A stretch of 64,000 bases of DNA from Helianthus annuus (taxonomy: Eukaryota > Streptophyta > Magnoliopsida > Asterales > Asteraceae), in the NCBI RefSeq assembly GCF_002127325.2, contig NC_035439.2:144823473-144887472 (forward strand), given 5' to 3'. Numbering within the stretch: position 1 is the stretch's first letter; every line of letters starts with the position of its first letter. The notes below the pieces were generated by a model. It made no database searches. It was given only the letters and a program-made list of their open reading frames with translations, and had not been told where the DNA came from. This document shows, one piece after another, positions 42,301 to 54,549 of the stretch. Position numbers and translations under genes: made by a program.

Positions 42301-42935
42301 TTTCTATAGAATCGAGCTTGTGACGAGGTATCTACATACATGAGTGTTTCACCTTCTGAAAATTTTTGATTTATTGTTTGGAAATGTTTTGGTGTTTTAA
42401 AACTTTGTTAATAACAACACTTGACATTTTATTTCGTTTGTAGTAGCTAGGATGATCACTATATAAGTGGTGGTTCAAGTATACATCTGTCATGTTTGTT
42501 GGCCGCAGATTAATTTGTGGTAACTTCATGACTCATGCTTTTACAACCAGGTATTTTTTAGTCCACTAAGTAAAAATGCAACACTGTAATCAAGTTTTTG
42601 TATTAGAAATATAATGTGACTTTAAATTATAAAACAATTTCTTTATGTAAGTTATATACTTTTACTTCAAAGTCTAAAATTTGCTTATAAAAAGAAGCCT
42701 AGGGTAGCAAGGTATCCGTATTAAAGATGTTTTTCAAGAAGTATCGGCTTAGCTGAACTTCAAGTCATTATTGATTCATTTATATAGTGTTATTTTGATT
42801 AATAAGATATTAGAAGTTTCAAAAAAAACATTTTTTGTTCATTATTTTTTACAAGGTTATTTAAAATTAAGCTCAAAAGAACTTGATATAACTAAGGCTA
42901 TAGGGTGTGGTCATGACCCTCATGATCACCATGAC

Positions 42936-44561
42936 TGTAACACCCCACCCCGGCTTGGGCAGACGTGTTACTTATACAGTACATCAGAGGTCAAAACTTC
43001 ATTCCATAAATTGTAAAATTTTTACATTATTTCAAAATTCGAAATATTATATAAAACAATTTAAACTTTTAAAAAATCCATGTGCGTCTTTAATCCCTCG
43101 AACCATCCATCCAAGTCTTCCCGACAATCCTTGCAACCTAACGTACATAAGAAGGCAAATGTACGCCTGAGTAAACGGGGTTTACTCAGTAACAACAACG
43201 CAATATATATTTTCTTAATAATATCTATCAAACAATATATATAACAAATTCAGTTAGTCACCTTCAGTGCGTCACATTCAGTAGTTCAATGCGTAGTCAG
43301 TTCACATTCAGTGCGTCACATAATCACATTCAGTAGTTCACATTCAGTTTTTCAGTGCGTCACCTTTCGGTGCGACACAATCAGTAGTTCAGTGCATCAT
43401 AATTGAATATTTGCTAAAACAATATAACTATAAATTTAAATATAATAGCACAAAATCTTAAAGATCACAAAATCATACAATAACGAATCTAAATTTTCAA
43501 CTACGAGGTAGTGGAAATCTAAATCCGTACACATATGTGGGGAAGAATCCGTACCTTAAGTGATGATTACCAGACTGAGATACTAGATTACGCTTACACG
43601 ACCATGGAATCCTACAATATCGTTGTATATAAAGTTATACACATTAGACTCGGAATCAGGTGCGTTGATTTTGTTCGTAAACCTTTACTATATTATTAAT
43701 AGCTTACAAATATTAGTAATTTAAAAAATGTCTTCATACAAATTCGATCAGCCATACCTTATTTTCGTTGGTTTAGTTATTTATTTAAAACTAAAACTCT
43801 ACTTTATGCAACTAACCACTTGTAAAATGTCTTTATTTCTTAAACTATATATAATCAATCATATATAATATTACTTATATATATAAAAATATATACCTAG
43901 AACTAAAGTATCCTTTAAAATATAGCTATTATTTCAAAATAACAAAAACCCATTTATATTTAGCATAGAATAGTAAGTTAATAAATCTAGACACATTAAG
44001 ATTTTCAATTTTATTTAATATACCATTATATAAAGTTACTAACAAAACTTTTTCTCATGAGCCAATAATTTCCAACGATTAGCCAGATTAATAAATGTAA
44101 CACTATAACATTTGGTATCTTAGAACATAGTTAACTTCAATTAAAAATATATGTTTGGTGAGGTGTTGTAAAATCTCCAAGTGGTGAAATGTTGGCCAAG
44201 AAGTGTGGTAACTGTGTAAGTGCCACCTCTTCGGTACAAGATATATATAAAGGTTTATCCTATTTTTTTTTAAAATATTTGAAATTAGGCTCATTGTACT
44301 TTTGTTTTTTTTTATATTGTATTTTTTTAATATATATTTTGTATAAAAAAAATTCAGGTTATTACAATTCTACCCGCTTAAAAAAATTTTCGTCTTCGAA
44401 ATTTAAATTAACAAAGAGATATAAGAATCAAATAATATTTTATAATCATAATAATAAAAATATAGTCCTATATTTCCTATTCCTTATATTTCCTATTCCT
44501 TGGGGAAAACATAACTTAGTTTTAAAATTTTCATTATAAAAAGAATATTTTGGGTATTACA
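42936..44561 (-). repeat. Left-hand (3') LTR of the gag-only element
   Basis: 1626 bp. It contains a CATTCAGTAGTTCAGTGCGTCAC-type array at 43260-43400. Relative to the other LTR it lacks about 265 bp at 44135, where both copies have an ATTAAAAATA-like motif, so the loss looks like a deletion between short repeats. Confidence 0.85.
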
Positions 44562-44761
44562 ACTATAATCCCCCTTAAAAATAAATTTCGTCCTCGAAAT
44601 TTATACAGTGACACGTTAGTCATTAATGGTATAAATCAAAAACTTGTATTAAAAAGACAACATGTTTATTAAATGTTTAGAAAAGTTGTACATTCAGAAG
44701 ACAAGGTTCAAAAGCAAAAGACTAGGACGAGGACTTAAACAACGGGAAATCTTTCGTCTCA

Positions 44762-46034
44762 CTAAGGTTCACGCCCAATCACATCATACCCATGGTGTTC
44801 CGTTGGTTTATTGTCAACGGTTAAAGCGAAAACCCTTCCGCCTCTATTAGCTGGTATAGCGTTTGCTCCAGTGGAAATCTTCTTTTCAGTATCATTTGAT
44901 GGAAACGGGCAATTCTGGATTGTATGTCCAGTTTGTTTACACCTGAAACAACCCCCTGTGAGTTTAAGGCATACTCCACCATGGGTCTTTCCGCATGTGG
45001 AACATAGTTTTCGGGGTTGATTCTGGGTTTGTGCAACGATCGCTTGGCCATTCGGGGGTGCAGTTGGGGAGTTCCGATTAGAATTTGACTTCTGGTTCCC
45101 GGGGAGTGGGATTTGGGTAGTAGTTTGCCCAGTGGTTAAGGCTAGATTTTTCAAGAGGTCTCCACCAAAGTTTCATAGTTTTGTTTGCTATTTCCATATT
45201 TTGGACTGCATTAGCTACTTCAGTGATGTCTTTAAAGTCTTGGTTAACAACCAACCACTTAAGTCGTTCACACAATGCCCATTTAAATTTCCCGGCTTAT
45301 GCAGCTGGGGATCCAGCATTGGGTCCAACGAAGCTAGCAAGCCTCGTGAAACGCTCCATGAACTCGGTCATAGGTTCGTCCTCCCTTTGTTTGACGGATG
45401 CAAATTCTCGGATGTATTCATCACGGAAGGCAACCGGAAAATATTGTTGGAAGAACAATGTTTTGAAATCGTCCCATGGAAGTGTAGCAGCGAACGTATC
45501 ACCGCCTCTGGCATGTTTCACAGTACGCCACCAGGTTTGGGCATTATCTTCCAGTTTGTACGCAGCCAACCTTGTTTTAAATTCATCGCCCACTCCTAGA
45601 ACTTTGAATATCTTCTCAATATGAGCAATCCAATTTTGTGCTTCTATTGGTGTAGCTGCAACACTGAAGGATCTTGGTTGTTGTTTTTGAAATCTAGACA
45701 ACCATTTGTGAATGTCAACAGTGGGTGGTGTAATTAGATCCTTCACATTCTTGCCTTTTGGTGGCGAAGGTGAGGGAGGTGGAAAATGAGGAGGAGTTGG
45801 GGAACGAGGAGGAGTGGGAGGTGGTTGGGTGTTCCTTGCGTCACTCATTTGCTGCATAACCGTTTGCATGAAATCAGAGAGTACTTCAGTGTGCATTTGT
45901 TGGGTGACAGTTTGTATCAGATTTGGGAGTAACCCCTCGACAGCACGTTGGACTGCGTCATTAATCTTACGACGCCTAGAAGTCGTGCCAGAGCTACGTG
46001 AACTGCGTCGGTTAGGTCTTTTGACCGGAGACAT
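44762..46034 (-). pseudogene. gag of the non-autonomous LTR element
   Basis: From ATG 46034 the frame encodes a basic start (MSPVKRPNRRSSRSSGTTSR), a proline-rich linker and a capsid domain (WIAHIEKIFKVLG, NAQTWWRTVKHARGG, MTEFMERFTRLASFVG). A TAA at 45297-45299 interrupts it, the same frame then continues to about 45160, and a frameshift moves it to the frame read down to 44762. That last part has zinc-binding cysteines (CSTCGKTHGG and CFRCKQTGHTIQNC). The frame ends at RGGRVFALT-type residues, just where a protease would begin in a complete gypsy element. One nonsense change plus one frameshift make it non-functional as it stands. Confidence 0.8.
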
Positions 46035-46149
46035 CTATGAGAATATAGAAAAGAGAAGGATGATAACAGATTTCTAGGGGGATAAAATTCTAGTTGGATG
46101 TCTACCCATTACCGCACAGGTTTTGTTTTAAAAAAAATGTTTATCGACA

Positions 46150-46176
46150 GGAAAGAGCCTAAGCTCTGATACCATA
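46150..46176 (-). promoter_or_regulatory. Primer-binding site of the gag-only element
   Basis: On the minus strand GTTATGGTATCAGAGCTTAG follows the LTR end; TGGTATCAGAGC is the tRNA-Met complement. Confidence 0.85.
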
Positions 46177-47717
46177 ACTGTAACACCCCACCCCGGCTTG
46201 GGCTGACGTGTTACTTATACAGTACATCAGAGGTCAAAACTTCATTCCATAAATTGTAAAATTTTTACATTATTTCAAAATTCGAAATATTATATAAAAC
46301 AATTTAAACTTTTAAAAAATCCATGTGCGTCTTTAATCCCTCGAACCATCCATCCAAGTCTTCCCGACAATCCTTGCAACCTAACGTACATAAGAAGGCA
46401 AATGTACGCCTGAGTAAACGGGGTTTACTCAGTAACAACAACGCAATATATATTTTCTTAATAATATCTATCAAACAATATATATAACAAATTCAGTTAG
46501 TCACCTTCAGTGCGTCACATTCAGTAGTTCAATGCGTAGTCAGTTCACATTCAGTGCGTCACATAATCACATTCAGTAGTTCACATTCAGTTTTTCAGTG
46601 CGTCACCTTTCGGTGCGACACAATCAGTAGTTCAGTGCATCATAATTGAATATTTGCTAAAACAATATAACTATAAATTTAAATATAATAGCACAAAATC
46701 TTAAAGATCACAAAATCATACAATAACGAATCTAAATTTTCAACTACGAGGTAGTGGAAATCTAAATCCGTACACATATGTGGGGAAGAATCCGTACCTT
46801 AAGTGATGATTACCAGACTGAGATACTAGATTACGCTTACACGACCATGGAATCCTACAATATCGTTGTATATAAAGTTATACACATTAGACTCGGAATC
46901 AGGTGCGTTGATTTTGTTCGTAAACCTTTACTATATTATTAATAGCTTACAAATATTAGTAATTTAAAAAATGTCTTCATACAAATTCGATCAGCCATAC
47001 CTTATTTTCGTTGGTTTAGTTATTTATTTAAAACTAAAACTCTACTTTATGCAACTAACCACTTGTAAAATGTCTTTATTTCTTAAACTATATATAATCA
47101 ATCATATATAATATTACTTATATATATAAAAATATATACCTAGAACTAAAGTATCCTTTAAAATATAGCTATTATTTCAAAATAACAAAAACCCATTTAT
47201 ATTTAGCATAGAATAGTAAGTTAATAAATCTAGACACATTAAGATTTTCAATTTTATTTAATATACCATTATATAAAGTTACTAACAAAACTTTTTCTCA
47301 TGAGCCAATAATTTCCAACGATTAGCCAGATTAATAAATGTAACACTATAACATTTGGTATCTTAGAACATAGTTAACTTCATTTAAAAATAGCATGCTA
47401 TATGATTGGCCTAAACTAAAGTTATAAGAAATATGACACGGGTCTAAAACAATTCTTAAATAATTTAAAACAATTTACTTGAAAGAATATTTTTAAAGAA
47501 AAGGGAGTTTAGCATTTTACCTTGTGTGCCGATGGTCAGTGAGGGAAAATAGAAAATTGAGATATCATTTATTGGATTTTGTAAGTGCCATATTTATAAT
47601 TGGGTTTTCTTAGGCAAGAAGAAATAAAATTAAAATAATTAAAAATATATGTTTGGTGAGGTGTTGTAAAATCTCCAAGTGGTGAAATGTTGGCCAAGAA
47701 GTGTGGTAACTGTGTAA

Positions 47718-49801
47718 GGGCATGTGTAGTTATAAAGCCCTCAAAGGGGCGTTATGCGCCATGTGGCATGCCACGTCAGTAAGGGGCTTTATGGGGCTTT
47801 ATGCAATTTGGGGCCGTAGTCATAAAGCCCCTGTGTAATCATTACTCAATTAATTTAATTTTCTATTTTTTAAATAATTTATAAGTTTTATAAAATAAAA
47901 AAACATTTCATTAAATAAAAAACACTACATTAAAAATAAAAAAAAAAGTTACACTAAAAAAAATTACACCTAAAAAATAAATTTATTCTTCGGTGTCATC
48001 TTCGTTCTCTCCTTCTTCCTCTTCGTTTTCTCCAGCATCTAAACCTACGTCTTCAAAGTTCCCGTCTTCGAATTCCTCCCCCACTTCTTCCTCGGAATCT
48101 TCGTCGTGATCATTGTTTGATCGAATTGGGCGAATCGCCCAAGCATGCTCAACCAAATCCGCCTTCAACGTGTTATGTATTTCTCTAGATCGGAGTAGTT
48201 GAGCATTTGCGAGTCTCTCTTCCGTTGTCGCTTGGGGTAGTTCGACCAAATCTTCGGGAATATAGTTTTGGCATATCGCTTTTCCATCATCCTCAATGAT
48301 CATATTATGCAAAATGATGCAAGCATACATGGCCATTCGTATTTTATCCTTATGCCACATGCGACAAGGATTCCTGATAAAATGCCATCGTTGCTGTAGA
48401 ACCCCAAAACACCTCTCGATGTCCTTTCTCGAAGACTCTTGTAATTTTTTAAAATACTTTCTTTTTTCATCGAAAGTTTCAGAAAACGTTTTAACAATAA
48501 TCGAATACTCGGGGTAGATACCATCGCCCAAGTAGTAGCCATGCTCGTAATCGTTCCCGTTTGCATGGAAACCGGCCTTTGGTATAGTTCCAGAAATGTA
48601 GCCCTCGATTAATGGTGAAGCCTCTAACGTATTAATATCGTTAAAACACCCGGCTACACCAAAGAAGGCCGACCAAACCCAAAGGTCGTATGACGCAACA
48701 CCTTGTAATACCAAAGTTGGCCCTTTTTGATCACCCCGCGTATGTTGACCTCGCCATGCGGTTGGACAATTATACCAACGCCATTGACGACAATCCAAGC
48801 TACCAATCATGCCGGGTATTCCATGCTTTTCTAGATGCACCTCATATATTTTTTGAAGGTCGTTCCAAGTGGGGTTTCTCAAATAACGTTTTCCATATAA
48901 CTGGCATATTCCTAAAATATAATTTAATATACAAAAGTTTTACTAACAAGTTACGAAAAAATAAATGTATAAAAGTAAATAAATAAAAGACAATTAAAAA
49001 ATTACCATAGCAAAAATGTTCCAAGGTATCTCGGGTTGTTTTCTCCGCCATCTTCAAATACTCGTCGTTGATGTCATACGTGTTTCCGTATGATAATACG
49101 CGTAAGGCGGATGTGACTTTTTGAATTGAGGTGAAGCCTAGATATCCTCGTGCGTCCATTCTTTGCTTAAAGAAATCGTACGTATTTTCCAAGTCATTAT
49201 TAATGCGCAAAAATAACCTTTGGCTCATCCGAAAACGTCGTCTAAAAACATTCGGTCCGTGAACCGGTGCCGCGTCAAAATAGTCTTTCATCAAACGCTC
49301 GTTCGCGGCTTCACGATCTCGCAAGATATAGGTGCGTCGCAAGATGGGTCGTGGAGGGGGAGGTGGCCGAATGTGCTTAAATGTTTGTAGCACAAAAGTA
49401 CATGCACTCGTAACCGCTTCTTCCTCGGCCGCGTCTTCGTCGGGCGAAAAATATCTTCGGTAAATTTCGGTGAAAGACTCTTCCGACGAGGAACCCATTT
49501 TTTATAAAGTGAGACTAGTTTTTTTAAAAATATATAGAGAATGAGAAGGAGAATGGTTTGAGTTGTAAAAAAAGTGGAAGAATATGAGGTTATTTATGGT
49601 GTTAAAAATAAAAAAAAATTGATTTTTTTTTTTAATATATGACCGTTTGATAACGGTCAAAATTTAAAATCAATCAATTCCTCGCGCCGCGATATGCATA
49701 ACGGCGTTTTTTTTTTGGTTCATAGCGCCCCTGGGGGCGGTGTGCTAGGCGCCATATCGGCGCTATGGCTTGGTCTCGCGCCCCAGTACGTATAGTCTAA
49801 G
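47718..49801 (-). mobile_element. PIF/Harbinger transposon with intact-looking transposase
   Basis: Inserted in the LTR at a TAA that is intact in the sister LTR (CTGTGTAAGTGCC near 44213). TAA flanks the element (47715-47717 and 49802-49804). The ends (GGGCATGTGTAG and CTATAGTC-like inverse) are only loosely similar. It encodes the DDE transposase but no Myb-like ORF1. Confidence 0.8.
47983..49498 (-). CDS. PIF/Harbinger DDE transposase, two exons (473 aa)
   Basis: Exon 1 is 49498-49006 (ATG, MGSSSEESFTEIYRRYF...LEHFCY) and ends G|GTAATT. A 94-bp intron (49005-48912) ends TTTTAG. Exon 2 (48911-47983) continues in frame with GICQLYGKRYLRNPTW. The joined frame is 474 codons including stop. 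The catalytic DDE triad is visible: D in IGSLDCRQW, D in FNDINTLE and E in RKDIERCFGVLQQRW, followed by the usual HNMIIED motif. The C-terminus is a long acidic tail (EEEEGENEDDTEE). Harbinger transposases (HARBI1-like nucleases) need the Myb-like ORF1 partner to reach the nucleus and bind DNA. The pair is split in this window: ORF1 copies lie at 13-14.6 kb (broken) and 57.6-58.9 kb (open). I see no defect in this frame. Confidence 0.85.
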
Positions 49802-50884
49802 TAAGTGCCACCTCTTCGGTACAAGATATATATAAAGGTTTATCCTATTTTTTTTTTAAATATTTGAAATTAGGCTCATTGTACTTTTGTTTTTTTTATA
49901 TTTTATTTTTTTAATATAATTTTGTATAAAAAAAAAATTCAGGTTATTACAATTCTACCCGCTTAAAAAAATTTTCGTCTTCGAAATTTAAATTAACAAA
50001 GAGATATAAGAATCAAATAATATTTTATAATCATAATAATAAAAATATAGTCCTATATTTCCTATTCCTTGGGGAAAACATAACTTAGTTTTAAAATTTT
50101 CATTATAAAAAGAATATTTTGGGTATTACAATGACCCTCCACATCAGCGTGATGTCACCTACCTTTAATCCAACTTTCAAAACCACTACCCTAAGGGTGT
50201 GGTCATGACTCAGACCACTATTATCTTTTTTTAATTTATTTTTGTGAAAAGGAAAGAAAATATTGAATAAGAAAAGGAGGCTCATGGTTTCCATGGTTTA
50301 ATCCATAGGAATCATGGTGGATGAGACAAGGGGATGGTGTAGCAATCCATTAATGGTCCTACGTAGCGATTGGTGATCCAACCATGCCCCTCACACCCTA
50401 TAGCCTAATAAAAGAAAGGGGGATCATCACCATCATTAAGCAGCCAATTCTTAACACCAAATTTAAGATTGGATTATCATATTTTTTTGATTTTTTTATT
50501 AAATGTGAGAGCATCTTCTTGAGCCCCTATGTTACAACAATCTATGTGAACTGAGTGAAACAAATACCTTTTTAATGTTAATGAAGTCTGGTTATTTTTT
50601 CTTTTAAAAACGTATGATGGTGATAAAAACACAATTCTAGAGGTTCAATGGAATATTCATTTTTGTTATTTCGTTTTTTAAGTTGATTGAACTCAGATCA
50701 GTTCTTATATATTTTTATATGTGGGTGGATAATTGCATGCTAAGGTGAAAAAAATGACAGCAGGGCAGGGTATGTTGTTTCAGAAGCCAAAGTGGAGCAT
50801 TTCTGGTATGAATTGAGTTAGTTTTTCATAATATCAACCTTCATTTTAGATTTCTATATTTTGCTTTAATTTTTCCCATTTACC

Positions 50885-51748
50885 CTACATGTCTGATGCA
50901 ACTACCCGCAAAGGTTTATATGTGTATGATGATAAACGCAAAGCGAGTCCGGATACCGAAATAAAGAAGTACATCGATAAAGCAAGGTAAATTCTTGGCA
51001 TCTCAGTTGATCCTAATAGGGATGAGCATGTTATCCGTTCGATACCGAAAAGTAGGGAAAATTGGTACCGGCATCGGTACCATTTATCGGGGAAAATGGG
51101 TACTGGTACCACATATACCTGGTACGGTTCGGTACATGTACCCGGTACCAAATGCTCATCCCTACATTCTATGGTATTTACTGTTCATTTACGTCACTAA
51201 TTTCTAAACAGTTATAAATATCTCCAAACGATGCAACGATATGGAAACTCGAGTAGTTAGTTTGTGACAACCAATGTCGTCACACGATATGATGAGTAAA
51301 GTTCAGAATCCTACATTTTTTAAGAGTGTGAAAGAAAGTGTGTAAGTTTATAACTAATTAGGTTTGATTTTGTTTCAGCTGGGGAAATTACCAGATAAAG
51401 ACATAAAAGAAATGGTGTTTTTCCCTGTTGTAAATGAGGCGTTTAGAGTATATGCAGGGGGGTATTACAGCAAAAACATCTGATTTGGATATCGATGGTG
51501 TTATGGGAATGGAATTTCCACCTTACAGATTCTTTTTCATCTTTTGATCAAAATTATTTTTTATTTTAATTTTAATTTTAGTTTTGAATATCAACATGTG
51601 TTTTGTACAGGGGAGGGATTATGTTAAGGGGGAAATTTGGTTGGATCTAAGTACATTTATAGGAGGTTGAATGAGTGGTGAATGATGTACGGGGTTCTTC
51701 AAGCCGTGCAACTATTTGGCTCAGAGAGCTGCACATGGGGCTCCTTTG
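50885..51748 (+). pseudogene. Captured fragment of a peroxisomal MFP2/AIM1-like gene
   Basis: Three exon pieces are recognisable. 50885-51016: ATTRKGLYVYDDKRKASPDT ... KKYIDKAR, an in-frame TAA, then GISVDPN. 51379-51535: after TTTCAG, LGKLPDKDIKEMVFFPVVNE and AFRVYA, then a one-base shift in a G run, after which the other frame continues to EFPPY. 51611-51748: after TGTACAG, remnants of GGIM and, past more shifts, FFKPCNYLAQRAAHGAPL. This is the C-terminal 3-hydroxyacyl-CoA dehydrogenase region of the plant multifunctional beta-oxidation protein. Introns are retained and a MITE sits at 51017. It is clearly dead, with at least one stop and two frameshifts. Confidence 0.75.
51017..51164. mobile_element. 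hAT-type MITE rich in GGTACC motifs
   Basis: The ends TAGGGATGAGCAT and ATGCTCATCCCTA are perfect inverted repeats and the interior resembles 2083-2294. Flanking octamers are not identical. It lies directly at the end of the first MFP2-like exon piece. Confidence 0.75.
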
Positions 51749-51759
51749 GTTAGAATTTC

Positions 51760-54130
51760 TTTAATCATTTTTTTTCATATATATTTAGAAATTTATGATT
51801 ATTATAAATATGATTTGATGGGGTTTCTAAGATGGTTTAATGAGTATGCTTCTCTTTAAATAACTCATTACCCTTAATTTATGGGAATTCTAAGATGGTT
51901 TAATGAGCATGTTGTTGTCTTTGCACAGGATTTAATAGCCTGCCTTCCCATGTTTGTGCTGTGACAACTGGCATTTTCTGGTAATTTTCGTACAACTAAT
52001 CAGTCATTTGTATTAAGCAACTATGTGTTTGTAAATGTTAATACTGCACGCTTACGTCATATACATCTAGAAATATCCTGAAATACATTTAACCGGTGCA
52101 TGCCATTTTTTAACCCGTAATTATTAATCATTAATAATTAATATAAATAACTGGTGATTTTCTTATTCGGTTTATTTGAATATTTTAGTGTTATTAGTAT
52201 ATATGTTATATATGAATTTCTAAATTAAGATCAAAGGGATTTATGTTAAATTATTATACACTTATAATTAATGTAATTTAAATTTTCCAACCCGGGACGT
52301 AGAGCAACTAGAAGACCTAGAAGTGCTCCACCTGATTTGCTACTGTTGAGTGAGGTACTATTCACAAGATTGCTTTTTGAGTGAAGAATTGTCCGTTTGC
52401 TTCAAAAGTCATATAATATTTTATTTAAATAATATACATTAATAACCTATTTGTTAGACCCTCGAGATGTTTCTAATAAAACAAATCTGGGTATAACTTG
52501 GTTTTTAATAGGAATCGAAATAATATACTTTCCGGTTGTAAAGAAAAGGTAACCGAAAACAGGATGGTTTAACTGGGGTTGCCAAACTATTGCTTATGAT
52601 TTTCTAAATTGCTTCATTTAAAAAAAACAGATTTAGAGGGGTCAAATAATAAATCTATCTAAGACTGAGAGGGGAACACGTTAAACGCGTTGACAATCCC
52701 CTAATGTCTATTTTTAATGTGGCATATTGCGTGCTAAATTGTTATTTTCAATGATTTTGTTTCATTAATGTTTTTTTTGTAACAATAATTAACCCAATAG
52801 TTATTTTTTAATACATTAAAAATGGAGAAAAAAGTACTTGCGGGTCCAATGCAACTAAAGCGTTTTAACATGGATCCTACCTATCCATCTCACCACCTCT
52901 AATTTAGGACATTAAACATTCTCATTTTGTGACCCATTTACCATAAATGGGTCCTATGGAGGTTATGTTTTCTATCTGACATGTTAATTGTGTATAAGTA
53001 AAAAAGTTAACCGGTTATAATTGGTCAAATGGTCGAACAAATAAAAGGGATAAAATTAAATAAAGGTGCATTAAAATGCTTATCGGTTGTTTTGTTTACA
53101 ATTATTGTTTTTTAGATTGTGATCATGCTTATCGGTTGTTTTGTGTATAATACCATTTTCTATAGTAGGTGCTTGATGTCAAGCGGATGAATGGCCTTAC
53201 AACTGATCCACAAATGCTTGATGTCGCTTCAGATAACGTCAGAAGGGAGGCATCCACCATCTCCCATAATGTCAGTGAAACAAGTTATTTCTTCTCTTTA
53301 TTTAGTTGATTATTTTGAATGGGTTATTGTGCTTAAGGCTCTTATATGTACTTCATGTTGTTTTGTTATCAAATTTGGTTCAATAACCAACAATCCATAG
53401 CCTATCTGTCTATTTAAATTAGATCGGACATGCTTCGATGAACTTCATGTTGTTTTGTTGGATTAGATATGAAAAACTTCTTTACTTGCAAAAAAAACCC
53501 ATTTTAAAATCACCAGTTATCACCTCATTCCTCAACATCATTCCTCAACATGAACCCTAATTTCACACATCATTCTCCCCTCTTTACATCTTCAAAAAGA
53601 TATTAAATTTGTGTTTTCCATGAAATTTAATATACCACTTCGATAGATTCAACTTCTGTAATCAATAGGTAAATTGGTTTTAAGAGGATTTACCATATAT
53701 TTCATGTGTTTATTTGAGTCTTTATTGATTTGTATTAATTTGGGAAAAGTCTCTTAAGTTCTAAATTTATTAATTCTTTTCCTCGAACAAATCCCCTTTT
53801 TGTCGTTGCTAAACTGACATGTACCTTAAACATTATTTACTCATGTCATTGAACAGGCAATATGCATCCTTAAGTAAATTCGGGGCAAGTATCATGTGTT
53901 TTTAATTATCACGCCACGAGTCCGAGACACTTCTATGCTATAGAATGCTCGAAAACAAAGTATGCACTTTGTCATAAACTTATCTAATACGTCACATTAT
54001 TTAAGTTTATTTTAATTATACTGTTGTGAGTATATAGGATTAACATTGAATTATTGAATATATATCCTCACAAATTTTATAAAAGAAACCCTTTTAATAA
54101 AAGTAATAAAATATTAATATCCTTAAAATA
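51760..54130. other. No intact gene; possible further captured scraps
   Basis: Two short stretches look coding on the plus strand: 52295-52355 (ATRRPRSAPPDLLLL, faintly like a Clp protease R-subunit) and 53166-53280 (VLDVKRMNGLTTDPQMLDVA). Both are too short to assign. The rest is AT-rich. Confidence 0.25.
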
Positions 54131-54175
54131 GAGCGACCTGTGGGTACCATGGGGTATAACCTAGTATATATATAT

Positions 54176-54386
54176 AGGATAATGCTAGGGAGAAAACTCT
54201 CCATTTTGAGAAAACCCTAGAAAACCCAACCTCCTTACTTTTTTTTTTTTGAAAAAAATAAACACATGTAATATACATGTGTTATATACATATGTTATTT
54301 TTTTCAAAAAAAAAAAAAAAGTCAGGAGGTTGGGTTTTTTAGGGTTTTTTTTCAAATTTTTAAGGTTTTCTATCTAACCTTACCCT
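54176..54386. mobile_element. (TA)n-flanked foldback element E
   Basis: The whole 211 bp is a long imperfect palindrome: GAAAACCCTAGAAAACCCAA / TTGGGTTTTTTAGGG, CAACCTCC / GGAGGTTG, centred on ACACATGTAATATACATGTG. TATATATA lies on both sides. Confidence 0.65.
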
Positions 54387-54549
54387 ATATATATACATAG
54401 AGAGAGAGAGAGAGATACACAGTTAGAGAGACATGGTAAGTAAGACATGGTAAGGAAGAAGAAAAGGAAAGAAGAAAAGAAAGAAGAAGTGGAAGAGAGA
54501 GGAAGAAAGAACAGAGAAAGAGAAAGAAAGAGAGTTTTTTTTTTTATTT

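Larger units (their letters stand above)
42936..50130 (-). mobile_element. Gag-only, non-autonomous LTR retrotransposon
   Basis: LTRs start or end with TGTAACACCCC / GGGTATTACA. The target duplication ATGAC is exact (42931-42935 and 50131-50135). Orientation is minus: the primer site is next to the right-hand LTR and the polypurine tract (AAGGGGGATTATAG on the minus strand, about 44565-44580) next to the left-hand one. The 1617-bp interior encodes only gag; protease, RT, RNase H and integrase are missing, so it depends on a relative for movement. Confidence 0.85.
46179..50130 (-). repeat. Right-hand (5') LTR, interrupted by a Harbinger
   Basis: 3952 bp, of which about 2.1 kb (47718-49801) is a DNA transposon. 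The rest matches the left LTR closely, plus about 265 bp (47380-47650) missing there. Confidence 0.85.
42896..50405. mobile_element. Tourist-like MITE (310 bp), split by an LTR element
   Basis: The ends GGCTATAGGGTGTGG (42896-42910) and CACACCCTATAGCC (50392-50405) are inverted repeats flanked by TAA (42893-42895 and 50406-50408). Removing 42936-50130 and one copy of its duplication leaves a 310-bp MITE. Confidence 0.8.
39431..54164 (+). mobile_element. Gene-capturing Helitron-like block, later interrupted
   Basis: The right end has a degenerate hairpin (ACCTGTGGGTACCATGGGGT, about 54135-54154) followed by ATAACCTAG (54161-54164) and T, the Helitron 3' pattern, inserted in a TA tract. The left end is in TA-rich sequence (TATATTATATATAATAAATG) after 39430, typical of Helitron starts, but the TC terminus cannot be fixed. 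Between them are at least three unrelated host-gene fragments, all on the plus strand, still split by introns and carrying stops or frameshifts, as expected from Helitron transduplication. A 7.5-kb nest (42896-50405) was inserted later. No Rep/helicase frame is present. Confidence 0.5.

Noticed and set aside
45132..45624. Two plus-strand frames of about 150 codons
   Set aside because: Antisense to the gag of the gag-only element; the minus strand carries the capsid and zinc-knuckle motifs.
52295..52355. Clp protease R-subunit-like peptide
   Set aside because: Only about 15 residues and no flanking support; mentioned only as a possible scrap.
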